Of a stretch of 45,791 bases of DNA, positions 23,476 through 31,629 are shown piece by piece. Within the stretch, counting starts at the first letter, position 1, and the number at the start of each line of letters is the position of its first letter. A model generated the notes under the pieces. It worked only from the letters and a program-made list of their open reading frames with translations. It was not told where the DNA came from and did no database searches. The translations under genes were made by a program, and so were the position numbers. Origin of the DNA: Actinomycetaceae bacterium (GTDB taxonomy: Bacteria > Actinomycetota > Actinomycetes > Actinomycetales > Actinomycetaceae); contig SUUB01000006.1 of the NCBI GenBank assembly GCA_015062745.1, positions 53,888 through 99,678 on the forward strand. The letters are read 5' to 3'.

Positions 23476-24626
23476 GAGAGCCTCTTTCTGTGGGAGAGAA
23501 TAAGAAGGATGAAGACGATGCCGCCGACGAACTCGATAACACCGGAGAGCACACCGTTCATGCCCAGCGCGAATTCAAGGATGGCCTGCCCGCCAACAAG
23601 GCAGATCACGGCGATGCAAGCGGCGGCGGGCAGAACCCAGATATGCCTGGCGCTGCCGGCGAGGCGGTACGCCAAAGCGGAAACGAGAAGCCCGAAGAAG
23701 GTGACCGGTCCCACCAACGCCGTTGATGTTGCCACCAGAACAGCGACGTCGACGAGGATCCCGAACAGAGCTCGCCGGTAGGGCACGCCGAGCGATATCG
23801 CATGCTCGCGTCCCAGTGACAGCACGTCCAGTACGCGCGAGCGCCGCAGCAGGTCGCACCCCAGCGCGCAGATGATCATGGTGGACACGCCCAACAGGCG
23901 GGAGTCTACCGATCCGAACGAGGCGAAGAGCTGCGCCTGTAATACGGTCAGCGAGTTCGGTTCCATAATCGACTGCAAAAGCGTGGAAACAGATCGAAGC
24001 ATGGTTCCCAGCACGATCCCGATGAGAATCATCAGTTGGATGGGCCGCCGCATCATGGAGGTGAACAGCACTACAGCGAATACCACCATAATCCCGCCGG
24101 ACAGAGCGAACTGCGCCAGTACTCCCACATGCTGCGCATAGGCAGTGCCGAACAGGAAGATGATCGTTGTCTGCACCACCGCATACAGGGCGTCGAAGCC
24201 CATGATGGATGGAGTGAGGATACGGTTCTCGGCGATTGTTTGAAAGGCGACCGTGGAGATGGATACGGCCACACCCACCAGAACGAGCGCTGCCACTCGT
24301 GTGGCTCTCATGCGCAGGACGAGGACGTTCAGGTTGCCCAGATCCAGTCCAGCCAAAAAGAAAACAGCTACACAGGCAAGCGCGCAACACACCATGATGC
24401 TCAGGCGCACGGCAGGCTTGCGGAGGTAATCGGCCGGGCGCGGGCGCCATGACCGGGTGTGCTCACCGCTTTGCCGTGCGTCGGGCGGTGGCACGCGCTT
24501 TGTGAGCCGAACGCGCCGCCCGCGAGATTCTTGCTGTGTGCGCGAGGAGGATTCGCCCTCGGATACCGGAACAGTGTGTGCTCGCGCTTCTTCGTGCTCG
24601 TGCGAGTACACCCTTCGCCCGCTCAT
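23472..24626 (-). CDS. Siderophore ABC permease (FecCD family, YclO-type)
   Basis: This 384-residue protein has a long charged N-terminal extension (about 75 residues, Arg/Glu/Ser-rich) followed by about nine membrane helices. The core contains LRMRATRVAALVLVGVAVSI, FQTIAENRILTPSIMGFDAL and PVTFFGLLVSALAYRL, close to YclO/CeuC permeases. It forms the heterodimeric channel with the preceding permease. The ATG at 24626 overlaps the upstream stop (ATGA). The extension is unusual for FecCD proteins; a later start would remove it, but no better ribosome site was noted. Confidence 0.87.
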   Translation of the reverse strand: MSGRRVYSHEHEEARAHTVPVSEGESSSRTQQESRGRRVRLTKRVPPPDARQSGEHTRSWRPRPADYLRKPAVRLSIMVCCALACVAVFFLAGLDLGNLNVLVLRMRATRVAALVLVGVAVSISTVAFQTIAENRILTPSIMGFDALYAVVQTTIIFLFGTAYAQHVGVLAQFALSGGIMVVFAVVLFTSMMRRPIQLMILIGIVLGTMLRSVSTLLQSIMEPNSLTVLQAQLFASFGSVDSRLLGVSTMIICALGCDLLRRSRVLDVLSLGREHAISLGVPYRRALFGILVDVAVLVATSTALVGPVTFFGLLVSALAYRLAGSARHIWVLPAAACIAVICLVGGQAILEFALGMNGVLSGVIEFVGGIVFILLILSHRKRLS

Positions 24627-25621
24627 ACGCGCTCCTCGCTGCGCAGAAGTAGCACGATGAACAACACGCCACCGACAACCCCGACGACGACGCCGATGGG
24701 AATCTCCGCCGGAGCCACAACCGTACGCGCGAAAATGTCGCACAGCAGAAGGAATATCGCCCCTGCCACGGCCACCCACGGCAATGACGTGCGCAGACGA
24801 TCACCGGCGAACCGGCTGACAATATTGGGAACAACCAGCCCCAGGAAGGGCAGCGAGCCACAGGTCACTACCACCACGGCGGACACCAGCGATACGGCTC
24901 CCATTCCGGTGGCTAGTGTGCGCCGGTAGTTAAGACCCAAGGAAGAGCTGAGTCCTTCTCCTAGTCCGGCAATGGTGAGGCGGTCGGCTGCGACGTAGGC
25001 GTAGAGCAGTGCCACGGCCGCTAGCAGCAAGGTTTCCCAGCGTCCTTCGATAATCCCCGTGAAGCGACCGACCGTCCATTGCGTTAACGATGGCAGTAGA
25101 TCGAGCCGGTACGCGAGTACCGATGCAACGGCACTTATGATGCCGGAGAAGATCAGGCCAACCAGCGGCGGCAAAATGGCGTCATGCAACGGTATGCGGC
25201 GCAGGATCAACAGGTAGAGCCCGGTGCCACCCATCGCCCCGATAAGAGCCAGGCTGAGGCGCCCGAGCATGGGCATCTGCGGCACCAACACTGCAGCAAG
25301 GAGCAGGCCCAGGGCGGCAGACTCGCTCGTACCCGTTGTAGAAGGTTCGACAAAGCGGTTACGCACAAGTAGCTGCATAATCACTCCGGCTACCGAGAGT
25401 GACGCACCGGCCAAAACGATGGCGGCGGTACGTGGTGCCCGTGAGCCGAGCAGCACATGGAGCTGTTCGTCGCTTATCTGCCCCGTCACGACATCGCCGA
25501 GGCGCAAATCCGCATTGCCGGTGGCAAGCGATACGACGACCAGCACACCGAACCCAGCCGCCGCAATCAGGCGCAACGGCTGGGTCCGATGTCGAATATG
25601 AGTATTATCCGCGCCGGTCAC
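24623..25621 (-). CDS. Siderophore ABC permease (FecCD family, YclN-type)
   Basis: This 332-residue integral membrane protein carries FecCD signatures: LLGSRAPRTAAIVLAGASLS, VIMQLLVRNRFVEPSTTGTS and LPFLGLVVPNIVSRF, with about nine helices. The motif RNRFVEPSTTGT rather than the RNPLADP of FepD-like permeases puts it with YclN/CeuB. The GTG start at 25621 overlaps the binding-protein stop (GTGA), which indicates tight translational coupling in the operon. Confidence 0.9.
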   Translation of the reverse strand: MTGADNTHIRHRTQPLRLIAAAGFGVLVVVSLATGNADLRLGDVVTGQISDEQLHVLLGSRAPRTAAIVLAGASLSVAGVIMQLLVRNRFVEPSTTGTSESAALGLLLAAVLVPQMPMLGRLSLALIGAMGGTGLYLLILRRIPLHDAILPPLVGLIFSGIISAVASVLAYRLDLLPSLTQWTVGRFTGIIEGRWETLLLAAVALLYAYVAADRLTIAGLGEGLSSSLGLNYRRTLATGMGAVSLVSAVVVVTCGSLPFLGLVVPNIVSRFAGDRLRTSLPWVAVAGAIFLLLCDIFARTVVAPAEIPIGVVVGVVGGVLFIVLLLRSEERV

Positions 25622-26640
25622 AGGCTTGCGGAGATCTCATCCAACATAGCGGGGAAATTCGACGCACCCTGCATGACGAGGTACCAGCGTTCCGGCGTCA
25701 CGTAGGTGATCTTGTCGTTTTGTGCGGCAGAAGTACCGTTGACGAAATCGTTGTTGAGGACTTCTTGCGCGGATGTCACTTCACCGCCATCGCGGGAGCC
25801 GACGACGGCGTCACGGTCCAACACCCAGATGTAATCGGGGTTTGCCTGTGCAATGGTCTCGAAGGAGACCTCGGCGCCGTGGTTCTCGTCGGCTTGCTCG
25901 GTGTCGGCGTCGCTCAAGGCGTACTCCACACCGGTGAGGTCATAGACGTATCCAAAACGCGAACCCGGACCGAATGCACTCACATTTCCGCCGGTTACCA
26001 GCAGGAACACACCGGTCTTTCCTTCAACTCCCGCGTCTTCGGCGGCCTGCTGAACCTCGGAGACCTTGTCGTCAATCACGGTGGTCAGCTCGGCGGCCTG
26101 GTCACCCATGCCCACCGACTCGGCAACAATCTCAATATCGCGCTTGACGCCTTCGACGTAGTCCGAATAGTCAAGCGTGGCATCAACGGTGGTGAAGTTC
26201 TGGGAAAGATCGTCGTACATGGAGGACGTACGCCCACCGGTAATCACGAGATCCGGCTCCACCGTGGCGATGGTTTCCGCATCCGGTTCCATAATGGTGC
26301 CGAGATCGGTGTAGTCGTCACTGTCGTAATCGGATAGGAACGACGGCACTGTTGATGATCGCGGCAGTGCGGTCACGCCTTCAAAACCCAGAGTGTCAAG
26401 GGTGTCAAGAGCTCCGAAGTCGAGAACGGCGACGTTCTCCGGCTGACTCTCGATGGTCGTTTCACCGGCGCTGTGGGTCACGGTGACCGGAAACGCTTCA
26501 GCCGCGGCCTGCGTCGTCGTTGTCTGATCAGTAGCGGCGGATGTTGTTGTCCCCGAGCTATTCGAGTCCGAGCTTGAGCACCCGGCAAGGGCAAGTGCCA
26601 CGACTGCCGGAAGTGCAAGTAGCGAGTGTGTGCGGCGCAT
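25618..26640 (-). CDS. Siderophore-binding lipoprotein (YclQ/CeuE-like)
   Basis: This 340-residue lipoprotein has signal peptide and lipobox LALAGC (Cys21), a Ser/Thr-rich linker (about 22-45), then a class III periplasmic-binding fold: ENVAVLDFGALDTLDTLGFE, YTDLGTIMEPDAETIATVEP and DLVITGGRTSS. These features are shared with YclQ/FatB/CeuE binding proteins for catecholate siderophores such as petrobactin. The ATG at 26640 follows AGGAGAGG; 15 upstream in-frame codons lack signal-peptide character. It is first in the operon, under an IdeR-like box. The exact siderophore cannot be read from sequence. Confidence 0.9.
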   Translation of the reverse strand: MRRTHSLLALPAVVALALAGCSSSDSNSSGTTTSAATDQTTTTQAAAEAFPVTVTHSAGETTIESQPENVAVLDFGALDTLDTLGFEGVTALPRSSTVPSFLSDYDSDDYTDLGTIMEPDAETIATVEPDLVITGGRTSSMYDDLSQNFTTVDATLDYSDYVEGVKRDIEIVAESVGMGDQAAELTTVIDDKVSEVQQAAEDAGVEGKTGVFLLVTGGNVSAFGPGSRFGYVYDLTGVEYALSDADTEQADENHGAEVSFETIAQANPDYIWVLDRDAVVGSRDGGEVTSAQEVLNNDFVNGTSAAQNDKITYVTPERWYLVMQGASNFPAMLDEISASL

Positions 26641-26706
26641 AGGCCTCTCCTTATTTCTGGTATGCGAGCGACGCCGAGGCGTCACGACTGACTACGTCCG
26701 GTGAGG

Positions 26707-26725
26707 GCTAGTCAGCCTTACCTTA
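26707..26725 (-). promoter_or_regulatory. IdeR/DtxR-like iron box
   Basis: On the minus strand TAAGGTAAGGCTGACTAGC matches 13 of 19 positions of the IdeR/DtxR consensus, including the central AGG-CT-AC core. It lies about 67-85 bp upstream of the siderophore-binding-protein start and overlaps the -10 element of the predicted promoter, as expected for iron-dependent repression. Confidence 0.65.
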
Positions 26726-26749
26726 CTGCCACTCGGTGTTTGTGGACAA
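26720..26749 (-). promoter_or_regulatory. Candidate promoter of the siderophore operon
   Basis: On the minus strand TTGTCC (26744-26749), 18 nt, TAAGGT (26720-26725). The -10 is inside the iron box. Confidence 0.4.
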
Positions 26750-26792
26750 GACCCGTCTCACCATGAGGTGAACCACGTTTCTCTTCGCCGCA

Positions 26793-26832
26793 GGTTTGCT
26801 TCTCTTCGCGCTGGTTTGCTTCTCTTCGCGCT
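26793..26832. repeat. Exact 20-bp tandem duplication
   Basis: ggtttgcttctcttcgcgct occurs at 26793-26812 and again at 26813-26832. Partial, diverged copies flank it on both sides (tttctcttcgccgc, gcatctcttcgcg). Confidence 0.85.
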
Positions 26833-26960
26833 GCTTTCACGATCGCATCTCTTCGCGGTGACTTCACGATCAGAGCCGACCGCTTCCCTATCCACAGGTG
26901 ACTGCTTCACGACCGCAGCCGACCGCGCGGACCGTACAGCCGTGACCGGGCTCGGCGTAC

Positions 26961-26990
26961 TTGGGACTCTCCTCATGCAGGTGCGAGAAT
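26961..26990 (+). promoter_or_regulatory. Promoter for a probable leaderless mRNA
   Basis: TTGGGA (26961-26966), 18 nt, GAGAAT (26985-26990), 6 nt, ATG at 26997. There is no Shine-Dalgarno at normal spacing. Confidence 0.4.
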
Positions 26991-26996
26991 GTCCCC

Positions 26997-28499
26997 ATGG
27001 CCAATGATGAGAAGAAACAGTCGCTGAGTGACCGCGGTGATAACCGGTCGCGGCAGCCGCATAACGAGCAGTTCCGAGCATTCATGGGAACGGACTGGGG
27101 ACCGCGTCCCGCCTCCCCCGCCCGCAGTGCCGTCGCCGATGTCACTCCTGCTCGCCGGGAGAAGTTATCGGATCGTTTTCCCGGCGAGCGCCTCGTCATT
27201 CCGGCGGGAACCTATCATGTGCGCAACAACGACAATGTCTACCGTTTCCGCGCCCATTCGGCCTTCGCGCACCTGACCGGCCTGGGTGGTGAACTGGAAC
27301 CCGACGCCGTGCTGGTGCTCAACCCGACCCCCGCCGGGCACGAGGCCACGCTGTACTTCCACCCGCGGGCATCTCGCTCCTCGGAGGAGTTCTATGCCAA
27401 CGCACGGTACGGAGAGTTTTGGGTAGGAGCCCGCCCCTCCCTGGCCGACATGGAATCGCTGACCGGCCTGCATTGCGACTCCATCGATAATCTTCCCGAT
27501 GCTCTCGCTAAGGATCTGGGACCGGGTCAGGTGGGACTGCGCGTAATCCCGCAGTCGGATGCCGCCATTGAGGCACAAGTGGCCGAGTTACGCGAAAAGG
27601 CCGGTATTGCGCACGCGAGCAGCCAGGCCGATGCCGAATTGGCGGAGGCGTGTTCGGAGATACGTCTGATCAAGGACGACTGGGAAATCGAGCAGATGCG
27701 CCACGCTGTTCAGGCTACCCACGAGGGCTTCGACTCCATCATTGCCTCGTTGCCCCGCGCAATAACGCATTGGCGCGGTGAGCGAGTCGTTGAAGGGGCC
27801 TTCGGCGCCAAGGCCCGCGAGGAGGGCAACGGTCTGGGTTATGACACCATCGCCGCGGCGGGGAACCACGCCAATACACTTCATTTCATTGATAACGACG
27901 GGCCGCTGATTCCGGGCCAACTCATCCTGGTTGACGCCGGCGTTGAGATTGACTCCCTGTACACGGCCGATATCACGCGCACATTGCCGATCTCCGGCAC
28001 CTTTTCCGATGCGCAGGCGGAGGTCTATCAAGCGGTTCTCGACGCCGCCAATCGTGCCCTGGCGGAGGCGGGTAAACCGGGGTGCCGTTTCCGCGATGTG
28101 CATAACGCCGCCATGGAAGTCATTGCCGAACGTTTGGAGGCATGGGGCATGCTGCCCGGCACTGCCGCCGAATCGCTCTCACCCGACGGGCAGTTCCACC
28201 GGCGCTGGATGCCGCATGGCACATCGCATCACCTCGGCATCGATGTTCACGACTGCGCACAAGCTCGGCGCGAAATGTACGTTGACGCCGTCCTTGAACC
28301 AGGCATGATCTTTACCATCGAACCTGGTCTATACTTCCGCGAGGACGATTTGAAGGTCCCCGAGCGTTTCCGCGGCATTGGCGTGCGCATTGAGGATGAT
28401 ATTCTCGTCACCCCGGAAGGGGCGGAAAGAATATCAGAAGCGATACCACGCGAAATCGCGGACGTGGAAGCTTGGATGGCCCGCATCTTGCAAGAGTAA
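26997..28499 (+). CDS. pepP: Xaa-Pro aminopeptidase (aminopeptidase P, M24B)
   Basis: This 500-residue protein has an AMP_N creatinase-like N-domain (PAGTYHVRNNDNVYRFRAHS, FAHLTGLGGE) and an M24 pita-bread catalytic domain. The two-metal ligands are present: Asp in LVDAGVEIDS, Asp in YTADITRT, His in PHGTSHHLGID, Glu in FTIEPGLYF and Glu in VRIEDDILV. It removes N-terminal residues preceding proline and is cytosolic. The ATG at 26997 was chosen for MANDEKK and the -10 spacing; the frame is open 12 codons further up. It is followed at 12 bp by the MgtE-N/CBS gene. Confidence 0.93.
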   Translation: MANDEKKQSLSDRGDNRSRQPHNEQFRAFMGTDWGPRPASPARSAVADVTPARREKLSDRFPGERLVIPAGTYHVRNNDNVYRFRAHSAFAHLTGLGGELEPDAVLVLNPTPAGHEATLYFHPRASRSSEEFYANARYGEFWVGARPSLADMESLTGLHCDSIDNLPDALAKDLGPGQVGLRVIPQSDAAIEAQVAELREKAGIAHASSQADAELAEACSEIRLIKDDWEIEQMRHAVQATHEGFDSIIASLPRAITHWRGERVVEGAFGAKAREEGNGLGYDTIAAAGNHANTLHFIDNDGPLIPGQLILVDAGVEIDSLYTADITRTLPISGTFSDAQAEVYQAVLDAANRALAEAGKPGCRFRDVHNAAMEVIAERLEAWGMLPGTAAESLSPDGQFHRRWMPHGTSHHLGIDVHDCAQARREMYVDAVLEPGMIFTIEPGLYFREDDLKVPERFRGIGVRIEDDILVTPEGAERISEAIPREIADVEAWMARILQE

Positions 28500-28511
28500 G
28501 TAGGTGATGAT

Positions 28512-29774
28512 ATGAGCTCGTCGAACCGCGTCTTTGTCGCCCGTCTAGCCGGTACTCCGGTATTCGACCCGATAGGAGACAAGGTCGGCACCGTCTATGA
28601 CGTTGTCGTCCTCTTCCGCCTCAAAGGCGAACCGCTGGCCGTCGGGCTCGTCGTGGAAGTGGCGGGAAAACGCCGTGTTTTCCTGCCACTGACCCGTGTC
28701 ACCTCCATCGATAACGGTCAGGTGATCACTACCGGCCTGGTCAATATGCGGCGTTTCGCGCAACGCCCGGTTGAAACTCTCGTCATGGCGCAGTTGTTGG
28801 ACAGGAGTGTGCGACTGCGAGAGACCGGCGAGGAGGCAACCGTCGTCGACGCCGCAATCGAGAAGGTCCGCGGCCGCGAGTGGCGGCTCACAACCCTCTA
28901 CGTGCGCACGTCTAAGCACGCTGCGGGCGGGCATCGCTCTCTGATTGTTCCGGTACGGGATGTTACCGAGCTGGCCAACCCGGCCACCGGGCAGGGCGCG
29001 GCGGCCATTCTCGCGCAGATTTCGGGATTGAAGGCTGCCGACGTGGCGGATACGCTGCGCGATCTGCCTGCCGATCGCAGGCAGGCTGTTGCCAATCAAC
29101 TAACCGACGAGCGCCTCGCCGACGTGCTGGAGGAACTGGGCGACGACGACCGGGTCGCTATCCTCTCCTCCCTGGACGTGGAACGTGCCGCCGACGTGCT
29201 GGACGTCATGCAGCCCGACGACGCCGCCGACCTGGTTGCCGAGCTTCCCACCGAGCAGGCGGCCCAGTTGTTGGACCGCATGGAGCCGGATGAGGCGGAC
29301 GATATCCGCCGACTGCTCATATACGAGGAGCGAACGGCCGGCGGCATGATGACGACGGAGCCGATTGTGCTACCCCCGGAGGCGACCATCGCACAGGCAT
29401 TGGCATCGGCACGACGTGTCGACATTCCTCCCGCGCTTGCGGCGATCATGTTCGTGTGCCGCCCGCCGCTGGAAACTCCAACCGGGCGTTTCCTGGGGGT
29501 TGTTCATATCCAGCGCGCCTTACGCGAGCCCCCCTCGACCTTGATCGGCAACATTCTTGATACCGATGTGGAAGGCATTGCGCCCACCGAGGGTCTGGGA
29601 ACAATCACCCGACTGCTGGCCACCTACAATCTCACCGCCCTGCCGGTGGTCGACGAAGGACTGCTGCTGGGCGCGGTATCCGTGGACGATGTTCTTGACC
29701 ACCTACTGCCGGACGATTGGCGCGATGCCGACGAAGCGATCACGGACGAGGCGATGGAGGCGCAGCATGGCTGA
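28512..29774 (+). CDS. Soluble MgtE_N/CBS-domain protein without channel domain
   Basis: This 420-residue protein has a PRC-barrel-like N-terminal part (VFDPIGDKVGTVYDVVVLFR), an MgtE N-terminal superhelical domain (about 175-270: DVADTLRDLPADRRQ, LADVLEELGDDDR, AADLVAELPTEQAAQLLDRM, YEERTAGGMMTTEPIVLPPE) and paired CBS domains to the C-terminus (LPVVDEGLLLGAVSVDDVLD). The five-helix magnesium channel of MgtE is absent. It is therefore probably a Mg- or nucleotide-sensing regulator rather than a transporter. AGGTGATG precedes the ATG, and it overlaps the DUF1003 gene by 8 bp, so the two are likely partners. Confidence 0.85.
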   Translation: MSSSNRVFVARLAGTPVFDPIGDKVGTVYDVVVLFRLKGEPLAVGLVVEVAGKRRVFLPLTRVTSIDNGQVITTGLVNMRRFAQRPVETLVMAQLLDRSVRLRETGEEATVVDAAIEKVRGREWRLTTLYVRTSKHAAGGHRSLIVPVRDVTELANPATGQGAAAILAQISGLKAADVADTLRDLPADRRQAVANQLTDERLADVLEELGDDDRVAILSSLDVERAADVLDVMQPDDAADLVAELPTEQAAQLLDRMEPDEADDIRRLLIYEERTAGGMMTTEPIVLPPEATIAQALASARRVDIPPALAAIMFVCRPPLETPTGRFLGVVHIQRALREPPSTLIGNILDTDVEGIAPTEGLGTITRLLATYNLTALPVVDEGLLLGAVSVDDVLDHLLPDDWRDADEAITDEAMEAQHG

Positions 29775-30351
29775 TTTCGATAAGCCCCTGGATAAGAGCC
29801 GCCGTCGTCTTCCCTTCCGACGGCGGCACGACTCGGATGGCTTCGGGCGCTTCGCGGAGGCCACCGCCCGGTTTATGGGAAGTCCACGGTTCATTCTCTA
29901 TATGACGATCTTCGTGCTCGTCTGGATCACCGCGAATATCGTGCTCTTCAAGGTGGCACAGAATTATGCCTGGGATCCCTACCCGTTCATCCTGCTGAAC
30001 CTCGCCTTCTCCACGCAGGCCTCCTACTCCGCGCCGTTGATCCTCCTCGCACAGAATCGCCAGGACGATCGCGATCGCGTGATCGCCGAGCAGGACCGGC
30101 AACGCGCCGAGCGCAATCTGGCTGATACGGAATACCTGACCCGTGAGATTGCGTCATTGCGTCTGGCATTGGGAGAGGTTGCCACACGCGACTTCGTGCG
30201 CTCCGAGCTGCGCGACGTACTGGAGAAGTACGATCGCGACCGGCAGGAGCGTTTGGACGAACGCGACCAGCGTATCCTCGAACTCCAGCAGGAGTTGGCG
30301 GATTTGCGCGAGCAGCATTCCGATTCGCCAAGCGTCCCGACGGCCGAGTGA
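29767..30351 (+). CDS. DUF1003 family membrane protein
   Basis: This 194-residue protein has a basic N-terminus, two membrane helices (FILYMTIFVLVWITANIVLF and YPFILLNLAFSTQASYSAPL) and a long charged C-terminal coiled coil (about 105-185) rich in Arg, Glu and Gln. The pattern WDPYPFILLNLAFSTQA is the DUF1003 signature. The function is unknown; the fixed overlap with the MgtE_N/CBS gene suggests a membrane partner for it. The ATG at 29767 was chosen because it begins MADFDKPLD and overlaps the upstream stop. Confidence 0.9.
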   Translation: MADFDKPLDKSRRRLPFRRRHDSDGFGRFAEATARFMGSPRFILYMTIFVLVWITANIVLFKVAQNYAWDPYPFILLNLAFSTQASYSAPLILLAQNRQDDRDRVIAEQDRQRAERNLADTEYLTREIASLRLALGEVATRDFVRSELRDVLEKYDRDRQERLDERDQRILELQQELADLREQHSDSPSVPTAE

Positions 30352-30452
30352 CGGATCGGAAGCAGGAGCCCACACCGCAGGCGGTTCAAGGTGTGTCGAG
30401 CCCATCGTGCCGTGCGTGTCGATATGCAGGAGCTTTCTGCTCGGCACGCAGG

Positions 30453-30458
30453 TACGAT
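30453..30458 (+). promoter_or_regulatory. -10 element of a probable leaderless mrp transcript
   Basis: TACGAT is 7 nt from the ATG at 30466. No good -35 was found and no ribosome site lies before the start. Confidence 0.35.
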
Positions 30459-30465
30459 TAGCCCT

Positions 30466-31581
30466 ATGGTTACCATCGACGACGTCAGCCGCGCACTCGA
30501 AGAGGTTATCGACCCGGAGATCCGTCGGCCCATCACCGACCTCAATATGGTCGAGGACATCAAAGTGGACGAGGCCGGCAATGTTACCGTCTCACTGCTC
30601 CTGACAACCCCGGGATGCCCGTTACGCGACACACTGCAACGTGACACCGAGAACGCGGTTCGCGCTCTGGACGACGTCGCTACGGTCAGAGTCAATATTG
30701 GCGCCATGAACGACGAGCAGCGTTCCGCGCTGCAGGAGAAGTTGCGTGGCCCGGCTCGGACCATTCCATTCGCACAGCCGGGGTCGCTCACGCGTGTCTA
30801 CGCAATTGCTTCCGGCAAGGGCGGTGTAGGCAAGTCGACGATTGCGGCGAACCTAGCCGCCACCATGGCCGCACAAGGCCTGAAGGTAGGCCTCGTCGAC
30901 GCCGACATCTACGGATTCTCCATCCCCCGCATGCTGGGTGTCGATACCCCGCCGGCTGCCCTCAACAACACGATCATCCCGCCCGTCGCCCACGACGTGA
31001 AGACGATCTCGATCGGCATGTTTGTTCCGGACAATTCACCAGTCATCTGGCGTGGTCCCATGCTGCACCGCGCTTTGGAGCAGTTCTTCGCCGATGTCTA
31101 CTGGGGTGACCTGGATGTGCTGTTGCTGGATCTTCCGCCCGGAACCGGCGACGTCGCCATCTCGATTGCACAGCTCATCCCGGGGTCGGAGCTTCTCGTT
31201 ATCACGACGCCGCAGGCCGCCGCCGCCGAGGTCGCTGAAAGAGCCGGGCAGATCGCCAAGCAGACCGAGCAACACGTCGCCGGCGTCATTGAGAACATGT
31301 CCTACCTCGTTATGCCCGATGGATCGAAGAACGAGCTATTCGGTTCCGGCGGCGGCTCCACCGTGGCCGCGCAACTGAGCACTGAACTCGGATATCCGGT
31401 GCCGCTTCTGGGCCAGATCCCGATCGAGGTTGAGATGCGAGTGGCCGGTGACAGCGGCACTCCATGGGCGCTCAGCGACGGCGAATCCACGGCTCAGCAG
31501 GCATTGCGTTCCATTGCGGATGAACTGGGGCATCGTTCTCGCGGTCTTGCCGGCCGCAACCTCGGGGTTGCACCGGTGTGA
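30466..31581 (+). CDS. mrp: Mrp/ApbC-family P-loop iron-sulfur carrier
   Basis: This 371-residue protein has an N-terminal MIP18/DUF59 domain (VTIDDVSRALEEVIDPEIRR, LLTTPGCPLRD; about 1-85) and a ParA-like P-loop domain with IASGKGGVGKSTIAANLA, VDADIYGFSIPRMLG, LLDLPPGTGDVAISIAQL and ENMSYL. Mrp/ApbC/Nbp35 proteins carry Fe-S clusters to apoproteins. In many of these a CxxC pair follows ENMSY to bind a bridging cluster; here the segment reads VMPDGSKNELFG and has no Cys, while PGC in DUF59 remains. ATG at 30466 fits the family start. Neighbouring MgtE_N/CBS and DUF1003 genes are recurrent company in actinobacteria. Confidence 0.92.
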   Translation: MVTIDDVSRALEEVIDPEIRRPITDLNMVEDIKVDEAGNVTVSLLLTTPGCPLRDTLQRDTENAVRALDDVATVRVNIGAMNDEQRSALQEKLRGPARTIPFAQPGSLTRVYAIASGKGGVGKSTIAANLAATMAAQGLKVGLVDADIYGFSIPRMLGVDTPPAALNNTIIPPVAHDVKTISIGMFVPDNSPVIWRGPMLHRALEQFFADVYWGDLDVLLLDLPPGTGDVAISIAQLIPGSELLVITTPQAAAAEVAERAGQIAKQTEQHVAGVIENMSYLVMPDGSKNELFGSGGGSTVAAQLSTELGYPVPLLGQIPIEVEMRVAGDSGTPWALSDGESTAQQALRSIADELGHRSRGLAGRNLGVAPV

Positions 31582-31629
31582 GTCGAGCCGTCGCACAGAA
31601 GCGTCGCGCCACGGCGCTCCAAGGGCGCG

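Larger units (their letters stand above)
26641..26996. other. Divergent intergenic region, siderophore operon / aminopeptidase
   Basis: This 356-bp region contains the iron box and promoter on the left, a degenerate repeat block around 26780-26930 (exact 20-bp duplication at 26793-26832; looser repeats of ttcacgatc and cagccgaccgc), and the aminopeptidase promoter at the right end. Open frames here on both strands are Arg/Ser repeats and not credible genes. Confidence 0.6.

Noticed and set aside
26758-27081. Small Arg/Ser-rich gene on the minus strand before aminopeptidase P
   Set aside because: The frame is kept open by tandem repeats, overlaps the siderophore and aminopeptidase promoters and resembles no family.
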